Origin: Escarpia spicata
Taxonomy: Eukaryota; Annelida; Polychaeta; Sabellida; Siboglinidae
Length of the DNA stretch: 64,000 bases
Reading direction: 5' to 3'
NCBI GenBank assembly: GCA_963995525.1
Contig: OZ023207.1
Coordinates: 29,047,373-29,111,372, forward strand
Part shown: positions 51,344 to 61,480 of the stretch, piece by piece
Layout of the letters: the number at the start of each line of letters is the position of its first letter
Numbering within the stretch: the stretch's first letter is position 1
Notes under the pieces: generated by a model
Database searches by the model: none
Seen by the model: only the letters and a program-made list of their open reading frames with translations
What the model was told of the DNA's origin: nothing
Program-made: the position numbers and the translations under genes

Positions 51344-52842
51344 AGAGCAGATCACCTTGATCATGAGCAGTGACTAGTGGCTACATGTACATCAACAGAT
51401 CACCTTGATCATGAGCAGTGACTAGTGGCTACATGTACATCAACAGATTACCTTGATCATGAGCAGTGACCAGGGGCTACATGTGCATCAACAGATCACC
51501 TTGCTCATGGGCAGTGACTAGGGGCTACATGTGCATCAACAGATCACCTTGACCATGAACAGTGACTAGTGGCTACATGTACATCAACAGATCACCTTGA
51601 TCATGAGCAGTGACTAGGGGCTACAAGTGCATAAACAGATCACCTTGACCATGAGCAGTGACTAGGGGCTACATGTGCATCAACAGATCACCTTGACCAT
51701 GAGCAGTGACTAGGGGCTACATGTGCATCAACAGATAACCTTGACCATGAACAGTGACTAGTGGCTACATGTACATCAACAGATCACCTTGATCATGAGC
51801 AGTGACTAGGGGCTACAAGTGCATAAACAGATCACCTTGACCATGAGCAGTGACTAGGGGCTACATGTGCACCAACAGATCACCTTGACCATGAGCAGTG
51901 ACTAGGGGCTACATGTGCATCAACAGATCACCTTGACCATGAGCAGTGACTAGGGGCTACATGTGCATCAACATATCACCTTGACCATGAGCAGTGACTA
52001 GGGGCTACATGTGCATAAACAGATCACCTTGACCATGAGCAGTGACTAGGGGCTACATGTGCATCAACATATCACCTTGACCATGAGCAGTGACTAGGGG
52101 CTACATGTGCATCAACATATCACCTTGACCATGAGCAGTGACTAGGGGCTACATGTGCATAAACAGATCACCTTGACCATGAGCAGTGACTAGGGGCTAC
52201 ATGTGCATCAACATATCACCTTGACCATGAGCAGTGACTAGGGGCTACATGTGCATAAACAGATCACCTTGACCATGAGCAGTGACTAGGGGCTACATGT
52301 GCATCAACATATCACCTTGACCATGAGCAGTGACTAGGGGCTACATGTGCATCAACATATCACCTTGACCATGAGCAGTGACTAGGGGCTACATGTGCAT
52401 AAACAGATCACCTTGACCATGAGCAGTGACTAGGGGCTACATGTGCATCAACATATCACCTTGACCATGAGCAGTGACTAGGGGCTACATGTGCATAAAC
52501 AGATCACCTTGACCATGAGCAGTGACTAGGGGCTACATGTGCATAAACAGATCACCTTGACCATGAGCAGTGACTAGGGGCTACATGTACATAAACAGAT
52601 CACCTTGACCATGAGCAGTGACTAGGGGCTACATGTACATAAACAGATCACCTTGACCATGAGCAGTGACTAGGGGCTACATTTGCATCAACAGATCACC
52701 TTGACCATGAGCAGTGACTAGGGGCTACATGTGCATAAACAGATCACCTTGACCATGAGCAGTGACTAGTGGCTACATGTACATCAACAGATCACCTTGA
52801 CCATGAGCAGTGACTAGGGACTACATGTGCATAAACAAATCA
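51344..52842. repeat. 48-bp minisatellite, about 31 copies
   Basis: The unit contains AGATCACCTTGACCATGAGC, AGTGACTAGGGGCTACATGT and GCATCAAC. The 48-bp step is exact (AGAT at 51,397 and 51,445). Two higher-order patterns are visible: a 192-bp (4-mer) repeat marked by GACCATGAAC near 51,552 and 51,744, and a 240-bp (5-mer) repeat marked by ACATATCACC at 51,973, 52,069, 52,117, 52,213, 52,309, 52,357 and 52,453. Short frames are not considered genes. Confidence 0.96.
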
Positions 52843-52897
52843 ACATAATGTTTTGAAGATAAGTGTTTTGAAAAAAAATTATTATGTTGACATATGC

Positions 52898-54048
52898 AAG
52901 TATGTCTGTCCGCCTGTCCAGCTGGCTGACAGGCTGGCAGGCTGGCTGCCTGTCTATTTATGTATGTCTGTCTTTCCGCCTGTCCAGCTGGCTGGCAGGC
53001 TGGCTGCCTGTCTATTTATGTATGTCTGTCTTTCCGCCTGTCCAACTGGCTAGCAGGCTGCCTGCCTGTCTATTTATATATGTCTGTCTTTCCGCCTGTC
53101 CAGCTGGTTGGCAGGCTGGCTGCCTGTCTATTTATGTATGTCTGTCTGTCCGCCTGTCCAGCTGGCTGGCTGGCAGACTGGCTGCCTGTCAATTTATGAC
53201 TATATGTCTGTCCACCTGTCCAGCTGGCTGCCTGGCAGACTGGCTGCCTGTCAATTTATGAATATATGTATGTCCACCTGTCCAGTTGACTGGCAGGCAG
53301 GCTGGCTGTCTGTCTATTTATGACTATATGTCTGTCCACCTGTCCAGCTGGCTGGCTGGCAGACTGGCTGCCTGTCAATTTATGAATACATGTCTGTCTA
53401 CATGTCCAGCTGGCTGGCTGGCAGACTGGCTGCCTGTCAATTTATGAATATATGTCTGTCCACCTGTCCAGCTGGCTGCCTGTCTATTTATGTGTGTCTG
53501 TCTGTCCGCCTGTCCAGCTGACTGGCAGGCAGGCTGGCTGGCTGTCAATTTATGAATATATGTCTGTCCACCTGTCCAGCTAGCTGCCTAGCTATTTATG
53601 CATGTATGTCTGTCCGCCTGTCTAGCTGATTGGCTGGCAGGCTGGCTGCCTGTCTATTTATGTATGTATGTCTGTTTGCCTGTCCAGCTGGCAGGCTGGC
53701 TGCATGTCTATTGATGTATGTCTGTCTGTCCGCCTGTCCAGCTGGCTGGCAGGCTGGCTGGCAGGCTGGCTGCCTGCCTGTCTATTTTTGTATGTCTGTC
53801 TGTCCGCCTGTTCAGCTGGCTGACAGGCTGCCTGCCTGTGTATTTATGTATGCCTGTCTGTCCGCCTGTCCAGCTGACTGGCTGGCAGGTTTGCTGCCTG
53901 TCTATTTATGTATGTCTATCTGTCTCTCCGTCTATCCATCTGGCTGGCAGGCTGGATGCCTGTCTATTTATGTACATCTGTCTGTCTGTCTGTCCGCCTG
54001 TCCAGCTGGCTGGCAGGCTGGCTGCCTGTCTATTTACGTATGTCTGTT
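52898..54048. repeat. ~58-bp minisatellite (CTGTCCGCCTGTCCAGCTGG)
   Basis: About 20 copies of a 52-62-bp unit combine CTGTCCGCCTGTCCAGCTGG, short GGCTGGCAGG runs and TGTCTATTTATGTATGTCTG. Unit length varies through gain or loss of 4-bp (CTGG, TGTC) blocks. All three plus-strand frames give repetitive Cys/Leu-rich strings, which I regard as artefacts of the repeat. Confidence 0.94.
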
Positions 54049-54548
54049 AGAACTTGAATTTAAAATTAATACATAATTTTTGATTTAATTGGGACTTTAT
54101 CAATTAAATAAATTTAACGCATTCAGGTAAAGTTAATTAATTACATTCAACTAAACATTTGTGGACATGTCAATGAATTATTTTTTAATCAGTTAATTAC
54201 AGTATGCAATGCAAACATGGGGCAATTAACTTGAGAAGTTAATTATTAATTACAATTAACTATTAGTTATAATTAACTAATTTTGTTTACCAATTAACAT
54301 CACATATTTATTAGGTTAATTAAATTAATGTATACAATTACTCAATTATATTAAAGGAAATAAAAATAAGGCATTAGCTAAAATCCTTTTTCCATGTGTA
54401 CACAAAGTCTAACATTGTATGTAGCATTTGACAACATTAATACAAATACAGAAATACATTTGTTGCATCAATTCGATTTTAATCCCGTCTGTGAAGCGAT
54501 TCCCACAGAAAATTAAATTTTAATGAGCTAGGCGATCATGTGGTATCG
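54049..54548. other. AATTAAC/TTAATTA-rich DNA, left of the inverted repeat
   Basis: Very AT-rich, with many TTAATTA and AATTAAC words. A block near 54,190-54,350 (TGCAATGCAAACAT, GCAATTAACTTGAGAAGTTA, CAATTAACATCACA) has a diverged direct counterpart at about 56,350-56,480 (TGCAATGCAGATAG, CAAATTAACTCAGAAGTTAA, CAATCAACATCACAC). The 1.45-kb inverted repeat therefore lies between related sequences. Confidence 0.6.
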
Positions 54549-55191
54549 TGACGTCACTTATGACACACACTCGCATCAGGCCGACCCTTACCATGCATTC
54601 ACAGCATGTTTATAAGGATAGCATTTGGGTCGAAACGAGCGTCAGAATGAGTTATTGTGCAATATTCCGACATAATACAAACACTAGTCATCATAGAGGA
54701 ACAAGCAGTTATCTTACGGTTCCACATGAATCGATTAGTTATATCGAATGCAACCAAAGGGAGATAATCTACACCAATAAACATACATAGCAAACAAATA
54801 TTGTATCGAGCTAAAGAAAGTGACGTGTATAATCTCATAATATCACAAGAATATCGATATATGAAGCAGGAGTTGTACAATTTATCATAACAACTTAAAT
54901 CAGTCAGTGAATTACTGTTGGTGCCGCTAGCTCAGACGGTAGACGCGTTGGTTTCTTGCTATTTATTTTACAATCGGGCGACGCCGGTTCAATCCTGACA
55001 GCATGCAAACCATTGATTTTCTTTACACTTTTTTTTTAAATGTTTTCACGAAGTAATATAAACCAAATCATTTTGTATACTACGATGCACTGTTTGTAAG
55101 TATATTTTTATTTTTGTAATAATTATTTATTTGCCACAAAAATGAAAATATGGTCATTATATATAACGACGTTTCTCAATTGTATTTATCC
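54549..55191 (+). repeat. Left arm of a 1.45-kb inverted repeat
   Basis: This arm starts GTGACGTCACTTATGAC and is matched in reverse complement by 55,290-55,995. Landmarks shared by the two arms are CGCATCAGGCCGACCCTT, GGTCGAAACGAGC, TTATCTTACGGTTCCACATGAA, GGGAGATAATCTACACCAAT, a tRNA-like block and GGTCATTATATATAACGA at the inner end. By eye the arms differ at roughly one position in six to eight, so the structure is old. No intact coding region is present, although VTSLMTHTRIRPT and SYLTVPHES read in both arms. Confidence 0.85.
54920..55005 (+). ncRNA. tRNA-like Pol III promoter region, left arm
   Basis: TAGCTCAGACGG (54,928-54,939) fits the Pol III A box and GGTTCAATCC (54,986-54,995) the B box, 46 bp apart. 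The sequence GCCGCTAGCTCAGACGGTAG resembles a tRNA D arm. The acceptor ends (GGTGCCGC and AGCATGC) do not pair and no anticodon arm can be drawn with confidence, so this is more likely a tRNA-derived SINE head or tRNA pseudogene than a working tRNA. It points toward the centre of the inverted repeat. Confidence 0.6.
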
Positions 55192-55289
55192 AGACAGATC
55201 ACACTTTGTTTTCACATATACAATTAAAATATTAACATACAACATATGTACAATTAATAAATTATATATCCATTACATTATATTTTTTT

Positions 55290-55995
55290 GGATAAATAAA
55301 ACGTAGAAACATCGTTATATAATGACCGTAATTTCATTTTTGTGGCGAAGAAATAATTACTACAAAAATAAAAATTATTTACAAACAGTGAATTATAGTA
55401 TAAAATGATTTCGTTTATATTACTTCGTGAAAACATAAACAAAAAAAGTGTAAAGAAAATCAATGGTTTGCATGGTGTCAGGATTGAACCGGCATCGCCC
55501 GATTGTAAAATAAGTGACAAGAAACCAACGCGCCTACCCACTGAGCTAGCGGCGCCAGCGGAAACTCTCTGACTGAATTAAGTTGTTATGATAAACAACT
55601 CCTTAATATATCGATATTCTAGTGATACTATGAGATTATGCACGTTACATTCTGTAGCAGGATACAATATATGCTTGCTATGTATGTTTATTGGTGTAGA
55701 TTATCTCCTGTTGGTTGCATTCGATATAATTATTCTGAAAACGAGCTCAAGTTCAGCGAAAGCTAGTCGACTTGTAGGCCCATTCGCATCCGTTATTTTG
55801 AATCAAATTTGATTCATGTGGAACCGTAAGATAACTGCTTGTTCCTCTATAATGACTCAGGTTTGTATTACATCGGAATATTGCACAATAACTAATTCTG
55901 ATGCTCGTTTCGACCCAAAAGCTATACTTGTAAACATGCTCTGAATGCATGGAAAGGGTCGGCCTGATGCGAGTTTGAGTCATAAGTGACGTCAC
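55290..55995 (-). repeat. Right arm of the 1.45-kb inverted repeat
   Basis: The reverse-complement partner of 54,549-55,191, ending GTCATAAGTGACGTCAC. The spacer between arms is about 98 bp (55,192-55,289). This arm carries about 70 extra bases near 55,733-55,805 (with GAAAACGAGCTCAAGTTCAG) that the left arm lacks, either an insertion here or a deletion there. Confidence 0.85.
55466..55560 (-). ncRNA. tRNA-like Pol III promoter region, right arm
   Basis: On the minus strand, TAGCTCAGTGGG (55,548 to 55,537) is an excellent A box and GGTTCAATCC (55,490 to 55,481) the B box. The upstream GGCGCCGC and downstream ACACCATGC do not form a proper acceptor stem. This copy keeps a better D-arm sequence (TAGCTCAGTGGGTAGGCGCG) than the left arm. 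The two tRNA-like units face each other across the spacer. Confidence 0.62.
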
Positions 55996-57035
55996 ATCTC
56001 GGCATCCCGAAAAGCGCGCCAAAAATATGCATATTCGAAAATGTCCACATGCACAGCATAACATGTGGAATTTCTAATTCATTGAATTTGTTTGGCTTGG
56101 TGGACATGGAAATAGACAGTAGGATGTAATATAACATGAATTCAAGCAATAGGTGTTTTTATTCCCTTTAACTGTATTTCAATTAACAGCAATAATTACA
56201 TTATGTGTTGTTAAAATTGCTGATCGAATTCCTAAATGACTCATTTTGTAATTAATAAAAACACGTTAACATGTTTAGTAAAACTATTGAATTAATTAAA
56301 GTTGAGTTTCTGTAAATATTAATTAATAAAAGTAGATGTGTAACAGAACATAGTTAATTTCACTGTGCAATGCAGATAGTAGGCAAATTAACTCAGAAGT
56401 TAACCAATCAACATCACACAACAGGCCAATTACAATTAATTAATTAATCATATTGTTCAATTATGTTGACTTTAATTGAATTAAAAATAATTATTACATT
56501 ATGCAGATTACATAAAGATATAATATTTTGTGTAAGAAACAGGAGGACATACCTACACGTGACATGGACATGGAATACTCATTAGCAGCCAATTTTAAAT
56601 GAACATTTAATTGAGAGTTAAATGGGAATTAGTCAATTAAATTACAATTTTTTGTAGTAAAGTTAATTAAACTACATTCTGGAAATATTAATTGATTAAT
56701 TAACTTAAATGCATTAATTAACAAATAACAATTAATAACATATACGTTTAAATAAACCCACACTGATTCAATGAAGTGTATTATAATTTTTTTTAAATAC
56801 CTTATAGTTATTTTATAGTAATTATATTGATTTCCTGAGTAAACATAGGTTTACACACTTTGAGGTATATATAAAGTAATATAATCGCATTGAAACCTGT
56901 AGCAACGTGTATAAAACAGTGGTTTTAGTTTGAAATCACTACAATATGCTACAAAAATTATTAATTATTATTTTGTGAGAGTTATTGATTTGTGAGAGGA
57001 AGTCCACTACTAACCCTACCTTGGAGCCAGAGATG
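55996..57035. other. AT-rich, TTAATTA-rich DNA, no gene
   Basis: Dense in TTAATTAATT and AATTAAC words, with the direct counterpart of the left-flank block at 56,350-56,480. No coding region or RNA gene was recognised. Confidence 0.55.
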
Positions 57036-57122
57036 GGGTAATCGTACTCGGAATAATCGTACTCGTGGTAATCGTACCCGGGGTAATCGTACTCGGGGTA
57101 ATCGTACTCGGGGCAATCATGC
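57036..57122. repeat. 15-bp minisatellite GGTAATCGTACTCGG
   Basis: About six tandem copies, with variants GTACCCG and CAATCATGCC in the last one. The period is a multiple of three, so the plus frame reads NRTRG repeats. I see no other reason to call it coding. Confidence 0.92.
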
Positions 57123-57136
57123 CAACACCAGCAACA

Positions 57137-57433
<297 letters not shown>

Positions 57434-57633
57434 NNNNNNNNNNNNNNNNNNNNNNNNNNNNNNNNNNNNNNNNNNNNNNNNNNNNNNNNNNNNNNNNNNN
57501 NNNNNNNNNNNNNNNNNNNNNNNNNNNNNNNNNNNNNNNNNNNNNNNNNNNNNNNNNNNNNNNNNNNNNNNNNNNNNNNNNNNNNNNNNNNNNNNNNNNN
57601 NNNNNNNNNNNNNNNNNNNNNNNNNNNNNNNNN
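57434..57633. other. Assembly gap, 200 N
   Basis: Exactly 200 N, most likely a placeholder of unknown true size at the (GA)n tract. Confidence 0.99.
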
Positions 57634-58219
57634 ATTATCTGTGGAACGTCACCAAAAACAATAACTTAAGAAATTGTGTCTTGCTCTACCTAGACTATGC
57701 TCTAGGCGGGTTTGACTAAAAGGCGCACGACCACGCACGACCATGTAATATAATGTGTTGGTAGATAGTTTGACCGTTGATGGTATATATAGGGTTTGTG
57801 TGTGCATTGTTAAAAATTTTGAGTCTGTATTTCACCCAGGAGTTACACAAATTAGGCATTTTATCCGATCTTCCGGACGAACATCTAGTCTTGGCACCGT
57901 AGCGCCACCTGGCGAATGGCATTATAACTATAAGGATAATAAGAACATCGCAAAAGTGCTAAGTAACGGTAGTAACTTGCGAAAAATAAATGTTCTGTTA
58001 ATTTAACAATACCAGTAAACCATAGATTAAAGATTTATTTTTGGCATGTTACTTTACCATTACTGTACACTTTTCGCGAGAAGGTATTTCTGGAATTTCT
58101 TCGTTGAGGCTTTGCCTTTGTCTTTTGATTGAGGATACGTATCGTACGACGTCCACCACTGTCACTGATCTGTCAGTATCAATGTCAACAGACAGCCGTT
58201 GCCACATAATCCGTTACGA
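57634..58219. other. Unassigned unique DNA
   Basis: A plus-strand frame 57,755-58,006 (83 codons: MLVDSLTVDGIYRVCVC and onward) and a minus frame overlapping it match nothing I know. Neither has supporting context. GCGCCACCTGGCG near 57,902 is a short near-palindrome. Confidence 0.4.
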
Positions 58220-58781
58220 TTTTGCAAGATATTCAGCTTAATTGCTTCTATGTAACTAACTTCAAAAGATCAATTATGGCATATTGGTGTGGGGTCATCA
58301 AGCCCATCGCATTTTTAAACTTACTTCAAAAGAAAGCAGTGCGAATAGTTACTTCAAGTTCACTTCAGCTTGTAAATACAATTCTCACACAGATCCTATC
58401 TTTAAGGAATGTAAATTTCTTAAGTTGAATAACATCTAAAGACTCCAACAGCTCAAATTTTATTACAAATTGATCAACAAGGTTATGCCAGAATACTTCA
58501 GTCATATTCCATACACCTACAACTTTGCAATTCACCAATATATATATATATATAACACACGTGGTAAAAACAACTTATTTATTCCCAGAGTTAATCATCA
58601 ATATGCAAAAAAGTACATCAGTCACAACATTATACAAACTGTTAACAATACTCCAAATATCATCCTTGATAGAATTTATACACGTAGCTTATATGTTTTT
58701 TCCACTTACACAAAAAATTACTTCATCAAGAATTATAAATCATGTTGTCATATTTCTAACTGTTACAACTGTCAATCTTAA
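58220..58781 (+). pseudogene. LINE F C-terminal domain with terminal Cys/His cluster
   Basis: Plus-strand frames read IMAYWCGVIKPIAFLNLLQK then KKAVRIVTSSS (the thumb QKKAxR block), and 58,470-58,781 gives MINKVMPEYFSHIPYTYNFA, NTRGKNNLFIPRVNHQYAKK, NNTPNIILDRIYTRSLYVF and a final CCHISNCYNCQS. The NTR ... PRVNH ... block and the C-terminal Cys/His cluster are typical of the ends of some jockey-like LINE polyproteins. A (TA)n run at about 58,540 expands within the HQYNTRG block. The upstream RT is absent. Confidence 0.78.
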
Positions 58782-59610
58782 ATTAGAATTGAATAAACAA
58801 GAATATTAGAACAAGAAAAACAGCTTTTCTGTTGTTTTTATTGCCTTATATAAACAACAACTTTTTGGTGTCACGCCTCGCTCATTATCATAAATTTAGT
58901 GTTTTTGTTTGCTTTGTTTACGTAATACGGAACTCAATTCAAATGAATTCACCATGTTTTATATTATTGTTATTGCTTTATTAAATACTCACAAAAACGT
59001 GTTTGTAGGAAATGTTTCAGTTCAAGGTGTTGCGTGCGTAACGGTGTCACATCAAATGTCCGCATAACTGTGTCACTAACATCACAGTGGCAACTATTGT
59101 AACGGCTTCAGATAGTTTCTGTAACTTAAGTAATTCACATTCCACACTAATAAGTAAAATTCTTTCTCCTATGTGACAGCAGCACATGTTTTGGTGTCAC
59201 GCTGTTATGCACGCAACAACTCCAGTATTATAAGCTTGAAACCATTTTTTTAAAATCTCTTCTCAAGAACTTTTATACAAACTGTTTTAGAATCTATAGA
59301 CATTTCTCTTTACAGCATACGTAAAATTGCATTCAAAATCAAAAGATGAAAATAATGCAGTTTGTCAACCAAACATTGATCAATACCCAGTACTGTAGAA
59401 TGACTCAATTATTAAAACATGTTTTGCCAAACACCAATGTTCGTCTGTGCCATGTTCCTAAATTTAGTAGTATCACCAGATCACCATAACAAGTATTGGG
59501 ATCTGGTAAAAATTTATGTGGTACTGTAATTTGAGACATCTTGTTGAACTGTCGTAATTTATTTGTCACAGATACAAAAATTTTCGGCATTCTGTTTATG
59601 ATATCTAGCG
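58782..59610. other. AT-rich DNA with repeated GGTGTCAC motifs
   Basis: No gene found. GTTGCGTGCGTAAC (59,029-59,042) and its near-complement GTTATGCACGCAAC (about 59,204-59,218) form a spaced inverted repeat. TTTGGTGTCACGC occurs at about 58,864 and 59,189 and CGGTGTCACATC at about 59,042. Confidence 0.5.
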
Positions 59611-59615
59611 TACAT

Positions 59616-59686
59616 CAGTTGTTGAATACAACAGTAATGATACAATATATATTGGTATATATCATTACTGTTTTATTCAACAACTG
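59616..59686. mobile_element. Hairpin element, 27-bp arms
   Basis: The arms CAGTTGTTGAATACAACAGT (from 59,616, continuing AATGATA) and the reverse complement at 59,660-59,686 pair over 27 bp with one mismatch, around a 17-bp AT-rich loop. GTAC lies just outside both arms at unequal distance. It may be a short MITE. No clear target duplication was seen. Confidence 0.6.
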
Positions 59687-61186
59687 TTTTTGTACTTATA
59701 TATACAACATTCCTTTATAGTGCAAGTTATATTTTTGTTACAAACTACAATATTTACCTTCATAAAATATGAATTTATTAAATTAAAAGTTTAGTTAAAT
59801 TAAAACATATTAGGGGCTATGCATTTCAACAACTACAGTTAATGACCCAAATGGTAATTTGATATATGGGTCTAAGCTATTCCTGTGTACTGTCATTAGA
59901 CCCTCCTGCCTCACTGTTCAGTAGTACTGGACAATCTGATGTGCCATTCTGAACAGCTCCAGACACTTGGTGGTCTGCATGCATACCCTGGGGGGACACC
60001 CAGGGGGTGGGAGCAGCAGTGCAGTTAAGATAATCTTGATTACTTGGCTCAATGTGTGCTGACTCTCTTTGATTTTATCATTCTGGGGGAGAGACACTGG
60101 ATACATTACAAATATGCCAACCTTGAGAAATTATCTAACATATGCCCAGTTTTTCAAGTTGATGGACAACAATCCCACTTGCACCATACATATATTGGCT
60201 AATTATTTGTTAGTCCCGATTATGTGCAATTTCTTGCATGTCTCAGTTTCCACCCTTTATTGTAAAAACGCATACTGTGATGTAAAAAATGATATACCTT
60301 TCATTACGTTTGATTTGATACACATTCCCATGAACCAAGGCTAATATTCAATTTATTTTAGTATAGGGTTTTGAACAAAACCTACATGAAATTACATTTA
60401 AAAAAAAAAATTAGATCTTAGATAACATTATAAAACATGGTGTGTAACAATTTATGTAACTGAGCCAAATGTATCAACATATTGTTGCTAACGAATAATA
60501 TACAGTGCAAAACCTGTTGACACTTGGGCCTGAATTAACATACATGCCATTTATAATAAACATGCAGCAAAATAATGTCTTTTCAAATGTTTTATTCGTA
60601 CAGATGCAAGTGATCAGACTGGATATTTTAGGGTGCTTATATTATAGAGGGGGGGGTACTACTAAATACTGTGACTAAGAAATGATATTTGCAAGCAGTT
60701 AATGACCCGCTAAGAAAGCTCACAACACAGTTGTTATGATTAAACCATCAAATAATCTGATTAAATGACAGCTGTTTCTGCTCATCATGTTCATCTAAAG
60801 CATTTCACAGTGTTGGAGGAGTGGACAGTACTGACATGTTTACAACTGTTTGAGTCAGTGGGCCAGTCAATGCACCAAACTCAACATGTGTGATTTTACA
60901 ACCTTCCAATGTTGTGACTTTATCCAGTCCCTGACTGACCCCATTCATTAGTGTAGCTTGTGAGTTTCAGGTAATTAGTTGATTGATTTAACTTGGGATT
61001 TGTGTATTAGTATCACTGCAGAAAGTCACACACAGTGACCCTTCAATGCATGGACGTTACCAGAAACTCCAGGACCCAGTATTCCAGCAGTGCCCAGTTT
61101 GTAGGCACAATTAACTGAAATGGCACCACAGTACCTCATGAAAGAACTTAATTGAGAATAGCTGTTTTATGCATACATACACACTC

Positions 61187-61190
<4 letters not shown>
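59687..61190. other. Unassigned unique DNA
   Basis: No supported gene. A GC-rich hairpin CCCTGGGGGGACACCCAGGG lies at about 59,987-60,006. On the minus strand at about 60,971-60,810 an open frame of about 51 codons (SQATLMNGVSQGLDKVTTLE, then GCKITHVEFGALTGPLTQTV) has protein-like composition and could be an exon remnant. The evidence is weak. Confidence 0.35.
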
Positions 61191-61217
<27 letters not shown>

Positions 61218-61480
61218 CATGAATAATGATTTTCAATATACACTGTACATAATTTTGGAGAAAAAATGGGTCGTTATAGCAAAATGGATCTTAAGTCTTA
61301 ACACATTTGTAATTTGTATAGTCAGATTTTCAATTATTACTACATTTGTAGTTGTAACTTTATTTCTTGTGACTCCATTTCCTTTGTCTTTTTTTCTGTG
61401 ACATTTCTGTGACTAACTATAATATATATATATACATACATAATATATATATATATAATACACAGCTGTATATATATTAT
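61187..61480. repeat. Two (TA)n tracts
   Basis: TA dinucleotide runs at 61,190-61,215 and 61,421-61,480. The open frame between them is hydrophobic and AT-driven and is not called a gene. Confidence 0.85.

Noticed and set aside
52853..54076. Repetitive Cys-rich proteins (MYVCLSACPAGWQAG repeats) as possible secreted repeat proteins
   Set aside because: Unit length varies (52-62 bp) and all three plus frames are open with equally regular repeats, as expected for a minisatellite. There is no signal peptide or gene context.
54920..55005. A functional tRNA gene in the left arm of the inverted repeat
   Set aside because: The A and B boxes are good, but the acceptor ends do not pair and no anticodon arm could be drawn, so I kept it only as a tRNA-like promoter.
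54548..56149. Overlapping frames in both arms (MTSLMTHTRIRPT and similar) as a conserved gene
   Set aside because: The two frames are the same sequence in the two arms. Both are short and interrupted, and conservation is explained by the inverted duplication.
61219..61401. 60-codon hydrophobic frame as a small membrane protein
   Set aside because: It lies between two (TA)n tracts, the composition follows the AT bias, and there is no support from homology or context.
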